Assembly (NCBI GenBank): GCA_017436785.1
Contig: JAFSCK010000014.1
Coordinates: 1-64,000, forward strand
From: Oscillospiraceae bacterium
GTDB taxonomy: Bacteria; Bacillota; Clostridia; Oscillospirales; Oscillospiraceae
DNA: 64,000 bases
Direction: 5' to 3'
The notes beneath the pieces were generated by a model. It worked only from the letters and a program-made list of their open reading frames with translations, was not told where the DNA came from and ran no database searches. Below, one piece after another: positions 8,663 through 17,700 of the stretch; positions within the stretch are counted from its first letter, which is position 1; each line of letters opens with the position of its first letter. Both the position numbers and the translations under genes were made by a program.

Positions 8663-8850
8663 CACACTTCACGGACAGTCCTTATGAACGCATGATGACG
8701 CAGAAACCCAGCGGTGGGGCCAGTCTCCACCGCAATACTCTCCCCAAAGATCATCCCTGCTATGGCTGTACATTTGTCGATCAGGTATGTGTGGGTATCT
8801 GCCACCGGGAACTGCTGGCCCATTTGGAGAAAGGAAAGAAAAAACAGTGA
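8659..8850 (+). CDS. Small Cys-containing conjugative-element protein
   Basis: A 63-residue protein with a CxxC-x6-CxxxC arrangement in HPCYGCTFVDQVCVGICHRE, which could bind a metal. The probable TTG start overlaps the upstream stop (TTGA). An internal Met-Met pair at 8692 is an alternative start. The MTHFTDSPYERMM opening recurs in homologous ICEs as I recall them, which favours the long form. It is coupled at its 3' end to the next gene through GTGA. Its function is unknown. Confidence 0.65.
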   Translation: MTHFTDSPYERMMTQKPSGGASLHRNTLPKDHPCYGCTFVDQVCVGICHRELLAHLEKGKKKQ

Positions 8851-9569
8851 ATATCCTGAAAACGATGTTTATGGTCATGGTTGTATTTGATGTGGTTTAC
8901 TTTTTCCTCTACTTCGGCCATGACCTTTGCAGCACAATCTACACCAAAATTACAAAGAAAAAGAAGCCGGATACCCTGAATTTTGAAATTGATGTGGAGG
9001 ACGAGGAGTTCAGTCTGGCTCCGCCCTTATGCGTGGATTCCATTCGTCTGGTGTATGGGAGCCGCTGCAAGGACTTGGTGACGGACAGAATCCTGCCCCT
9101 CTCCAAAGAAATCTCGGAGCAGCTGAATGAGGAAGATAAAACCTTTGTCATTCTGTTGCTTTCCTCCTGCTTCAGGTATCTGAATCTTCATGCCCCGAAG
9201 CATGAGCAGAACTTCTCCATGGTCATGGAAATGCTGAACGCAGCGCAGGCTATTTTCGATCCGGAAGCACGGGACCCCCTCGATATGCTTATGGAGGATA
9301 GCCTGTCCGATAGGTTCAATATGCCTGCCTACTATCTGGACTATCAGAAATATCGGTTCGCCTGTAAGAATAAGGCCCATATTCTGACCGTCTGCAAGGT
9401 ACTGATCCTGGCTGTGCTGAAAAAGCTGTACGGAGAATACTACTGCCCCAATGACGAGTTGTATGTACACGATTCTGCGGAAGCGAAGCTGAGAGCGGCA
9501 AAAATCGAAGCCATTGACCTGGACTTTGAATACGGCGAGGATGCCGATGCAGAAATGGAGGATGTGTAA
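8847..9569 (+). CDS. Conserved ICE protein with one N-terminal membrane helix
   Basis: A 240-residue protein whose first 30 residues form a membrane anchor (MFMVMVVFDVVYFFLYFG), followed by a lysine-rich stop-transfer patch and a cytosolic domain of about 200 residues. The domain is mostly helical and acidic at the end, with no nucleotide-binding or catalytic motif I can see. The GTG at 8847 forms a GTGA overlap with the previous gene, and AAAGGAAAG lies upstream. The frame is open further upstream, but that part shadows the small Cys protein. It sits directly before topB with no gap, in the same operon. Function not recognised. Confidence 0.72.
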   Translation: MNILKTMFMVMVVFDVVYFFLYFGHDLCSTIYTKITKKKKPDTLNFEIDVEDEEFSLAPPLCVDSIRLVYGSRCKDLVTDRILPLSKEISEQLNEEDKTFVILLLSSCFRYLNLHAPKHEQNFSMVMEMLNAAQAIFDPEARDPLDMLMEDSLSDRFNMPAYYLDYQKYRFACKNKAHILTVCKVLILAVLKKLYGEYYCPNDELYVHDSAEAKLRAAKIEAIDLDFEYGEDADAEMEDV

Positions 9570-11678
9570 ATGAACTGCCGACTTGTAATCACAGAAAAGC
9601 CCTCCGTGGCACAGAGTGTTGCTGCGGTGATCGGCGCAAAGACACGCCGTGACGGTTATTGGGAGGGCGGCGGCTACCGTGTCAGCTGGTGTATGGGCCA
9701 TCTGGCCGGCCTTGCCGATGCGCAGCAGTATGACCCCAAGTATACCAAGTGGCGTTATGATGATCTTCCCATCCTTCCGCAGAACTGGAAGTTTGTTGTG
9801 GATAAGAACAAGAAAAAGCAATACGATGTACTGCATCGATTGCTGAACGATCCGCAGGTTACTGAGGTCATCAATGCCTGCGACGCAGGTCGGGAGGGCG
9901 AAGCAATCTTCCGGACGGTGTACGAGTTGACCGGGTGCAGGAAACCCATGAAGCGGCTGTGGATTTCTTCTATGGAAGATGAAGCGATCCGCAAAGGCTT
10001 TTCCGATCTGCGCCCCGGTAGTGATTACGATGGGCTACATCATGCCGCCTTGTGCAGAAATAAAGCGGACTGGCTGGTTGGCATCAATGCCACCCGGCTT
10101 TTTTCGGTTCTCTATGGCAGAACCTTAAACATTGGCCGGGTCATGTCCCCCACATTGGCCCTGCTGGTACAGCGGGAAGCGGATATTTCCGCGTTCCAGC
10201 CGGAATCGTTTTACAATGTGGTGCTGGCCCTGACGGACTTCACCGCAGTCAGTGAGCGTTTCAACGATGCCGCTGCCGCCCGTGGACTCCAGGTGGCTTG
10301 CGCCGACAATGCTGCCGTTGTACAGAGTGTGGAACGGAAAGAAAAAAGTGAGAAGGCACCGGCGCTGTATGATCTGACCACACTCCAGCGGGAAGCGAAC
10401 CGGCTGTTGGGATACACGGCCCAGCAGACCCTGGACTATGTGCAGAGTCTGTATGAGAAAAAGCTGTGTACTTACCCCCGAACAGACAGCCGCTTCCTTA
10501 CCTCCGATATGGCCGCTGCACTGCCGGTGCTGGTGAATCTGACCGCAAAATATATGCCCTTCGCCAAGGGTATTGCGGTCCGGATGGATGCAGGCCGTGT
10601 TATCAATGATGGAAAGGTCAGCGATCACCATGCCATCATCCCCACCCGAAACATTCAGAATATGGACAGAAATGCGCTGACCGTTGGGGAACGCTCTGTG
10701 TTGGAGCTGATCTGTCTGCGGCTGCTGTGTGCGGGGGCCCAGCCTTATGAATATGCGGAAACTACGGTAACACTCCGCTGTGCCGACCATACCTTTACAG
10801 CCAAGGGCAGAGCGATCCTGAACATGGGCTGGAAGCAGTATGAACAGAACTACCGTAATTACATGAAAAATGCCCCTGAAAAAGAACCTGACAGTGATGC
10901 CAAAAATCTGCCCATTGTGACGGAGGGACAGTCCTTTGCGGTTATGGTTCCCGGCATCAAAGAAGGAAAGACCACTCCGCCCAAGCACTTTACCGAGGAC
11001 AGTCTGTTGTCCGCCATGGAAACTGCCGGTGTGAAGGATATGCCCGAAGATGCGGAGCGCAAAGGGCTGGGTACCCCGGCCACCCGTGCCGGTATTCTGG
11101 AAAAACTGGTATCTGCTGGTTTCGTGGAGCGAAAGAAATCCAAAAAGACGGTGCAGCTGATCCCCACCCAGGCTGCGGTATCCCTGATTACGGTACTTCC
11201 GGAACAGCTGCAATCTCCGCTGCTGACTGCGGATTGGGAATACCGGCTGAAGGAGATCGAGCGTGGCGAAGCGGAGCCGGAACGGTTCATGGCGGAGATC
11301 TGCGCCATGCTTCAGGAACTGGTATCCACCTACCGTGTTATTCAGGGAGCAGAGGTGCTGTTTCCCACCAAGGCAGATTCCGTAGGTATCTGTCCCCGCT
11401 GCGGAGGACAGGTTGCCGAGATGCCCAAAGGCTTCCTCTGCCAATCCCCGGACTGCAAGTTCGCTATCTGGAAAAACAGCCGGTTCTTTGCAGCGAAGCG
11501 AAAGACCGTTGCGAAGCCCATTGTGCAGGCCCTTCTGAAAGACGGACGGGTGAAGCTGACTGGCTGTTATTCGGAAAAGACGGGCAGAACCTACGACGCA
11601 ACGGTCATTATGGCGGACAACGGCGAAAAGGTGGATTTCAGCATGGAGTTTGCTCCCCGGAAAGGCGGCAGGAAATGA
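9570..11678 (+). CDS. topB: DNA topoisomerase III (type IA)
   Basis: A 702-residue type IA topoisomerase that relaxes or decatenates single-stranded DNA, probably assisting conjugative strand processing. The Toprim signature ITEKPSVAQS is at residues 7-16 and DAGREGEAIFR near 107. The active-site tyrosine is Tyr302 in CTYPRTDSR. A C-terminal zinc-ribbon-like region (CPRCGGQ then CQSPDC) begins near residue 610. All expected residues are present, and the length is usual for ICE-borne TopB. The start codon follows the preceding stop directly, and GGAGG lies 10 bases upstream. It overlaps the next gene by ATGA. A host topB would be expected elsewhere. Confidence 0.95.
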   Translation: MNCRLVITEKPSVAQSVAAVIGAKTRRDGYWEGGGYRVSWCMGHLAGLADAQQYDPKYTKWRYDDLPILPQNWKFVVDKNKKKQYDVLHRLLNDPQVTEVINACDAGREGEAIFRTVYELTGCRKPMKRLWISSMEDEAIRKGFSDLRPGSDYDGLHHAALCRNKADWLVGINATRLFSVLYGRTLNIGRVMSPTLALLVQREADISAFQPESFYNVVLALTDFTAVSERFNDAAAARGLQVACADNAAVVQSVERKEKSEKAPALYDLTTLQREANRLLGYTAQQTLDYVQSLYEKKLCTYPRTDSRFLTSDMAAALPVLVNLTAKYMPFAKGIAVRMDAGRVINDGKVSDHHAIIPTRNIQNMDRNALTVGERSVLELICLRLLCAGAQPYEYAETTVTLRCADHTFTAKGRAILNMGWKQYEQNYRNYMKNAPEKEPDSDAKNLPIVTEGQSFAVMVPGIKEGKTTPPKHFTEDSLLSAMETAGVKDMPEDAERKGLGTPATRAGILEKLVSAGFVERKKSKKTVQLIPTQAAVSLITVLPEQLQSPLLTADWEYRLKEIERGEAEPERFMAEICAMLQELVSTYRVIQGAEVLFPTKADSVGICPRCGGQVAEMPKGFLCQSPDCKFAIWKNSRFFAAKRKTVAKPIVQALLKDGRVKLTGCYSEKTGRTYDATVIMADNGEKVDFSMEFAPRKGGRK

Positions 11679-11962
11679 GCCTGTCGTTGTATGAGCAGGA
11701 AACCATCATCCTGTATAACCAGGGAGAGAGCACCGCTGAAGTATACACCCATGATCCGAAGCTGGTGACCAAGCTGGAAAAACTGGCACAAAAATTCCCG
11801 GAGCAGGTGATCCGGAAAAATCAGCTGACCTTTCTGGTGCCAAAGCGCTGTGTCCAGATTCGGGAGCCTTACAGCGAACAGCGTCGTGCTGCTGCCAGAG
11901 AGCGGGCGCTGGCAAGTGGCTGTCGTCCTCCCAAACGGGAAGCCGCTGCCAAAACAGAATAA
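11675..11962 (+). CDS. Small conserved ICE protein following topB
   Basis: A 95-residue basic protein beginning MSLSLYEQETIILYNQ, with a strand-rich first half and an Arg/Lys-rich C-terminus (EQRRAAARERALASG), possibly nucleic-acid binding. It is coupled to topB by an ATGA overlap and is the last gene before a clear terminator, so it closes the first transfer operon. I recognise it as a recurrent companion of topB in this ICE type but know no function for it. The frame is open upstream within topB, but the ATG at 11,675 fits coupling. Confidence 0.7.
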   Translation: MSLSLYEQETIILYNQGESTAEVYTHDPKLVTKLEKLAQKFPEQVIRKNQLTFLVPKRCVQIREPYSEQRRAAARERALASGCRPPKREAAAKTE

Positions 11963-11968
11963 TGCTGC

Positions 11969-12012
11969 GCCCCGGTTCAGATTCTTCCCGTCTGTTCCGG
12001 GGCCGTTTTTTT
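11969..12012 (+). terminator. Rho-independent terminator closing the mating-apparatus operon
   Basis: GCCCCGG (11969-11975) pairs with CCGGGGC (11997-12003), with further partial pairing inside (CAGA with TCTG), followed by CCG and seven T. It lies between the last topB-linked gene and the next ribosome site. Confidence 0.85.
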
Positions 12013-12037
12013 ACTGCTGCGAAAGGAGTGAATACCC

Positions 12038-14398
12038 ATGGCAGAGCAGAAACAATCCAATAAAGACCGCTTGCGGGAGATAACCGAGGGCATTGAGCAG
12101 GGCATCAAGGAACTGTTTGACAGCGAAAAATACCGGCAGTACCTGTCTGTAATGTCCAGGTTCCACCGCTATTCGGTGAACAACACCATGCTGATCTATA
12201 TGCAGCGGCCTGATGCGACCCTGGTTGCCGGGTACAACAAATGGCGTGACCAGTTTGAACGCCATGTAAAACGGGGCGAACATGGCATAACCATCATTGC
12301 CCCTACCCCATACCGGAAAAAGATCGAGGAGCAGAAACTGGACCCGGATACCAAGGCTCCCATGCTGGATGCAGAGGGCAAAGTTATCATGGAGGAAAAG
12401 ACCATTGAAATCCCCATGTTCAAGCCGGTGAAGGTATTCGATGTAAGCCAGACGGATGGAAAACCGCTGCCCCATCTTGCCAGCGACCTGACCGGCGATG
12501 TCCAGCAGTTCGATGCCTTTATGGAAGCCCTGCGACGCACTTCCCCGGTGCCTATCTCCGTCCTGCCCATTGAGCGGGACACGGATGGTTTCTTCAATCT
12601 GGACAGCCAGAGCATTACCATCCGGGCCGGGATGAGCGAGGTGCAGACCGTTTCCGCTGTGGTGCATGAGATCACCCATGCCATTCTTCACAATGACAAG
12701 GAGGAACCGGCTCCCGTGGAGGGTGATGCTGCCCAGCCTGCGAAAAAGAAAGACAGGCATACGGAGGAAGTGGAAGCGGAAAGTGTTTCCTATGCGGTGT
12801 GCCAGTATTTCGGTATCCAGACCGGCGACAACAGCTTTGGCTATATCGCCGGATGGTCCCAGGGAAAGGAACTGAAGGAGCTGCGGGAAAGTCTGGAAAC
12901 CATCAATAAAACCGCCAATCAGCTGATTACCTCCATTGACCGGCATTTTAAGGAAATCTGCAAGGAGCGAGGGATCGAGCTGAACACTTCCCAGCAGCTT
13001 CCGGAAACGGAGCCAGTTGCACCGCAACCGAAGATTCCGGAAACCGTTGCGCCTGAACAGGTAGATTACCGGATCATAAGCAATTTCCGCAGGGCGGCTC
13101 CCGAAGATACCACCTACATCCAGGCGTACACCTACACCGGGAATGAAGCGCCGGTGCCAGGAGAGGTGCTGTATGTTGGCACTTATGATAAGTGTCTGGA
13201 ACTGCAAGAGGGGCTGAAATCCGGTGCCGTTACCGCTGATGAGGTGAAGGCCATGAACGAGGACGAAAAGCTATACCTTGTTTCGGACTTCCGGTATCTG
13301 CATATCCAGCGCACCGATTCCGGTTTTGATTATTCCATTTACGATAAGGACACCCTGGCACTGCTGGATGGCGGACAGCTGGATAAACCGGATGCCCATA
13401 TATCTACTGCCTGTGTGGAAATTTGTGAACTGTATGGCCTGGATTCCTATAAGGTTTCCTATGCGCCGCTGGCCATGGTGGAGGCTTTGCAGGATGCCCA
13501 GCAAATCCCGGACATTACGGCAGAGCCTATTTTTCAGGAGGATTCCCACAATGACAGCATACCGGAACTGACTCTCGACCAATACCCCATGCCCGATCCG
13601 CAGCTGACGGTTGCAGATTTGGAAGCGCACAGCTACCTGGACGGGGATATGCTGCCCCTGTCCAGAGATAGGGCAATGGAACTGCACGAGAAGGACTTTA
13701 CCGTATATGCCATTTCCGGTGACGGTGATGCGGAGATGATCTTCGACGCAGAGGATTTTACCACCCATGCTGACACCGTGATTTTTGCGGTGGAGCGGGA
13801 GGAATGGGAACGCAGCCCGGACTTCCATCAGCGGACTGTGGATCGGTTGTCCCAGCAGGAGCAGCGGGAACAGGCATTTTTGCAGTACAGCGCAGACTGC
13901 TTCGCGATTTATCAGCAAAAGGATGATTCCCCCGGACGGTTCCGGCCTTTTGACGAGCAGAAAGGCGGTGTCCAGCGCAGCGGCTATGATCTTGTGTACA
14001 CCGGCGAGCTGTCCGGTGATGTAACCCTCAATGCCCATTTGGGTTCTCTGTGGTACAAATTCAATCAGGAGCATCCGGCAGACTACCACCGGCCCAGCCT
14101 GTCTGTCAGCGACATCGTTGCGCTGAAGGTGGGTGGTGTTGTATCCTGTCACTATGTGGACAGCATCGGTTATAAGGATGTTCCCGATTTTCTCCGTCCA
14201 GAGAATTATCTGCGCAATGCGGAGATGCTGATCGAGGATGACTACAACATGATCGACGGCATCATCAACAACGGCACCCGGCAGACGGAACCGGCTCCGG
14301 AGCGGAAAAAGAAGTCGGTTATGGAGCAGCTGAAGGAAGCACCGAAGCAGCCACGGAAGAAAACAGCGCAGAAGAAATGCGCAGAACAGGAGTTATAA
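12038..14398 (+). CDS. ArdC-like antirestriction / YodL-domain protein
   Basis: A 786-residue multi-domain cytosolic protein likely to protect or manage incoming single-stranded DNA. Residues 1-110 resemble the ArdC N-terminal single-strand-binding domain (SVNNTMLIYMQRPDATLVAG). A zinc-metallopeptidase motif HEITH occurs with His210, Glu211 and His214, as in ArdC-type proteins. Two further modules near 340-480 and 500-600 (DUF4316-like, LDGDMLPLSRDRAMELHEKD) precede a YodL-type module near 620-710 (YDLVYTGELSGD). The basic C-terminal tail may bind nucleic acid. GAAAGGAG precedes the ATG. The domain naming is from memory of these ICE families, and the metallopeptidase motif is directly visible. 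Confidence 0.82.
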   Translation: MAEQKQSNKDRLREITEGIEQGIKELFDSEKYRQYLSVMSRFHRYSVNNTMLIYMQRPDATLVAGYNKWRDQFERHVKRGEHGITIIAPTPYRKKIEEQKLDPDTKAPMLDAEGKVIMEEKTIEIPMFKPVKVFDVSQTDGKPLPHLASDLTGDVQQFDAFMEALRRTSPVPISVLPIERDTDGFFNLDSQSITIRAGMSEVQTVSAVVHEITHAILHNDKEEPAPVEGDAAQPAKKKDRHTEEVEAESVSYAVCQYFGIQTGDNSFGYIAGWSQGKELKELRESLETINKTANQLITSIDRHFKEICKERGIELNTSQQLPETEPVAPQPKIPETVAPEQVDYRIISNFRRAAPEDTTYIQAYTYTGNEAPVPGEVLYVGTYDKCLELQEGLKSGAVTADEVKAMNEDEKLYLVSDFRYLHIQRTDSGFDYSIYDKDTLALLDGGQLDKPDAHISTACVEICELYGLDSYKVSYAPLAMVEALQDAQQIPDITAEPIFQEDSHNDSIPELTLDQYPMPDPQLTVADLEAHSYLDGDMLPLSRDRAMELHEKDFTVYAISGDGDAEMIFDAEDFTTHADTVIFAVEREEWERSPDFHQRTVDRLSQQEQREQAFLQYSADCFAIYQQKDDSPGRFRPFDEQKGGVQRSGYDLVYTGELSGDVTLNAHLGSLWYKFNQEHPADYHRPSLSVSDIVALKVGGVVSCHYVDSIGYKDVPDFLRPENYLRNAEMLIEDDYNMIDGIINNGTRQTEPAPERKKKSVMEQLKEAPKQPRKKTAQKKCAEQEL

Positions 14399-14400
14399 TC

Positions 14401-14628
14401 ATGTACGATACTTTTACCTTTGAAGAAACCAATCTGATGTGCATTTACAATGCTGGAGCAGACGGAACCCGGAACGGTCTGATCGCTGCGCTGGAAAAGA
14501 TGCAGCGGCATCTGGAAACCGATGAAACGGAGCTGGCAGAAATGACGGCATCCGTTCTTTCCAAGCTGTACGGCATGAGCGACGCTGAATTTGCACAGCT
14601 GGACCTCTATCCCGATTTTGATGAATAA
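14401..14628 (+). CDS. Transposon-transfer assisting protein (TTRAP) family
   Basis: A 75-residue acidic protein with the family pattern FTFEETNLMCIYNAG, a central helix with LEKMQRHLE, and the ending MSDAEFAQLDLYPDFDE. This matches the TTRAP family of clostridial conjugative elements, whose role in transfer is presumed from association. The ATG at 14,401 follows AGGAG by 10 bases and lies two bases after the upstream stop. The same frame is open slightly upstream, but there is no ribosome site there. Confidence 0.85.
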   Translation: MYDTFTFEETNLMCIYNAGADGTRNGLIAALEKMQRHLETDETELAEMTASVLSKLYGMSDAEFAQLDLYPDFDE

Positions 14629-14643
14629 TCCCATACCTTGCAG

Positions 14644-14668
14644 GGAGCGGCCTTCGGGTCGCTCCTTT
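14644..14668 (+). terminator. UUCG-loop hairpin between TTRAP and the giant gene
   Basis: GGAGCGGCC (14644-14652) pairs with GGTCGCTCC (14657-14665) around a TTCG tetraloop, followed by only three T. It is stable, but the short T-run suggests a partial terminator or mRNA stabiliser ahead of the 8.6-kb gene. Confidence 0.55.
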
Positions 14669-14701
14669 GCTGTATCCAAGGCTGAAAGGAGGTAAACGAT
14701 C

Positions 14702-17700
14702 ATGCCTACAAAAGCTCAGATGTATGCGCAGATGGCCGATAAAATGGCTGTTCAGCTGACCGGCAGCTGGATGGAATGGACGGCGTTCCTGACTACCGCA
14801 TCCAGACTCTACAAGTACCCCTTCCATGAGCAGCTGATGATCTACGCCCAGCGTCCAGATGCAACCGCCTGCGCAGACTACGAACTGTGGAACAAACGCA
14901 TGGGCCGCTATGTCCGCCGTGGTTCCACGGGCATCGCCCTGCTGGATGACAGTGGGGATCGGGTCCGGCTGCGTTATGTTTTTGATATTTCCGACACCGG
15001 AGAACGGGAACACTCCCAGCGACCTTTCCTGTGGAAGATGGAAGCAGACCACATCGAACCGGTACAGACCATGCTGGAAAACAAATTCGGTGTTACCGGA
15101 AAAGAGGGGCTTGCCCAGCAGCTGGCAGATGTGGCCGCAATGCTGGCAGATGAATACTGGCAGGACAACCAGCACGATGTCCGCCGCATCGTTGACGGTT
15201 CGCTGCTGGAAGAGTATGATGATCTTAACCTGATGCTGCAATTCAAATCTGCGGCAACGGTGAGTATCACCTATTCCCTGATGTCCCGCTGCGGTCTGGA
15301 GCCGGAACAGTATTTTGACCATGAGGATTTCATGGCAATCTTTGATTTTAATACACCCCAGGCCATTTCTTCCCTGGGCACAGCGGTCAGCCAGATCAAT
15401 CAGCAGATTCTGCGGCAGATCGGCATTGTGATCCAGAACACAGAACGGGAAAAATTACAGAACAAAAACCATGAGCATACCGATGAAAGGAGCGCAAGCC
15501 ATGAAAAACAACCTGAATTATCTCCAGACCGGGGATTATCTGATCCCGAACCTGACCCTGACCAATCCTCCCACGAGGCCCCTGGGCAAGTACGGCAGGA
15601 TGAGAAAGACCTACCTGAAGGAGCATCGTCCGATCCTGTACAGCCAGCTGCTCCTGTCGGAGAAGCTGTACCCGCACCTGTTGGAGATCGAGGACGCAGC
15701 GAACAGCAGATTGGAACTGCTGATGCCCCGGCTGATGCAGGCCGCAGGCGTAACGGAAGAACTGAAGGCCAGCGATCCCATGAAGTGGGTGGGACTGGCG
15801 AACAACTGCAAGGCCCAGGCCGAGGAGCTGATTCTGGCGGAGCTTATCAACAGCTAAGTTTTGAACTGTTCCTGTCCGAAGCGGAACAAATCAGTCAGAT
15901 AGATCAAGCGGAGAGCGTATCGGTTACGCCCTCCGCTCTTACTTTTCCCCAGGAATATATTGACCATTTCCTGCGCCTGGGTTCCAATACTGACGATCAC
16001 CGCACGGTGCTGGTCAATGAACTTTCGAAGCCCAAGTCCCAGGAACACATGGTAGACTTCGTGCAGAAGATCTATCACGGTGCCAACGGTCTGAAGATCG
16101 ACGGAAGCAATATCAGTGTTTGGTTTAGCGAGGATGGGATGCGGATTGCCAGAGGGGATTCTGCCCGGTATGCCCGGACAGCGCAGACTGTGCCCTGGGA
16201 TGCCGTAACCGCGAGAATCGGGGAACTGATCGAACAGGGGCAATTTGCCACCAATGTGGAGCTAACCGAAGCTCCCAGCTATGAACGCAAACGCATTGCG
16301 GAACAGATTTGGTATGTTGCCCGGAATATCTCTGAGGAATACCGGGATGCCCATTTGACCTCTGTGCGTGGTCTGCGTGGTGGGTTCCCGGATGAAACGG
16401 AAGTAATTGCTTCCCGGCTTATGGAGCCGGAGTCCCTGGAAACCATCATCCGGGAGTTTCAGGAACTGGTCACTGCCCGTCAGCAGGGAGAAGCAGTGCT
16501 GCGGTTCCGTCATCCCAGGCCGGAGCCTGTGCTGGACAGTTTGGTGGGATTGACCCTGCCCCGGAAAACATTCCCCTCCGAACTGACAGAGATTCCCCAG
16601 GCAGCCGGATTCATTACAGAGGATGAAATCAACGAAGCCTTGTCTGGCGGCAGCAATTACCAGGGCAGCAAGGGCAGAATCTATGATTTTTACCAGACCA
16701 ATCCCACACCAAAGGATCAAATCGCTTTCTTAAAAAAGGAATATGGGACCGGCGGCGGAAACAATGCGCTGTCCCGGTGCTTCCGCAGTGATGAGTGGTA
16801 TGACGGCAAGGGTATCCGTTATACGAAACCCAACTGTGCCGAGGTAACATTGACCTGGACGAAGGTTGCCAAGCGCATGAGTGAACTGATGCGCACCGGA
16901 CGGTTCTATACCCCGGAACAGCTTGCCCAAAAGCAAGCCCTGGATGCGGAAAAGGCTGCTGCCAAAGTTGCGGCAGAAGCAGAAAAGGCAACTGAAGAAT
17001 CCCAGCCGAAAATGGAACCGGTAACGGAAGAACCGGTGACAGAAACGATTTGGGGATATAACTCCATCAAGGAAGCCCATCCCAATGATATTGTTCTGTA
17101 TCAGATAGGCGACTTCTTTGAAATGTACGGCGAAGATGCGGCCATTGCTGCTGAGAAGCTGGACTTATACCTTGCAACCCGGCCCATTCCGACAGGTGGC
17201 CGTGTTGATATGTGCGGTATTCCCAAGCATCGGCTGGAACAGTATGTGGAGCAGCTGCGGCAGGCGCATAATGTGACCATTGCCGCCGTGGATGAAGCAA
17301 CCGGCCAGCATAAGCCTTATTCTCTGGAAAAGCTGCAACCGGCAGTCGAAGCGGAGCCTGCCCAGCCAACGATCCGGGAGCAGTACGAGAAATACAAGCC
17401 TGTTGTAATTGCTGCCATCACCGAAGATACCGCATATCGCAATGCCTGCGGCCACTCTGACCGTGAAAATGCGGTAATCGAGGGCAATGCCGCTGTGCGC
17501 CGTGCTATTCTCAGCTCCGGGGATTTGGAGCTGATCCAGCTGTATTCGGATGTTCCGGAGTTCCGCAACCGGCTCCATCAGGAAGTCATTGAGGAAACTC
17601 AGCCCAAGCTCCATGAGCTTCTACGTCCGCTGCATCAGGATGACATTGATGATGCGCTGCGCCGGTGGAATGGGAATATGGATAGTAAGCGGGCGGTTGT

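Noticed and set aside
8787..8846. Longer N-terminus for the membrane protein starting at 8,847
   Set aside because: The extra codons overlap the Cys-rich small protein in another frame and would place a polar stretch before the membrane anchor. The GTGA overlap start fits better.
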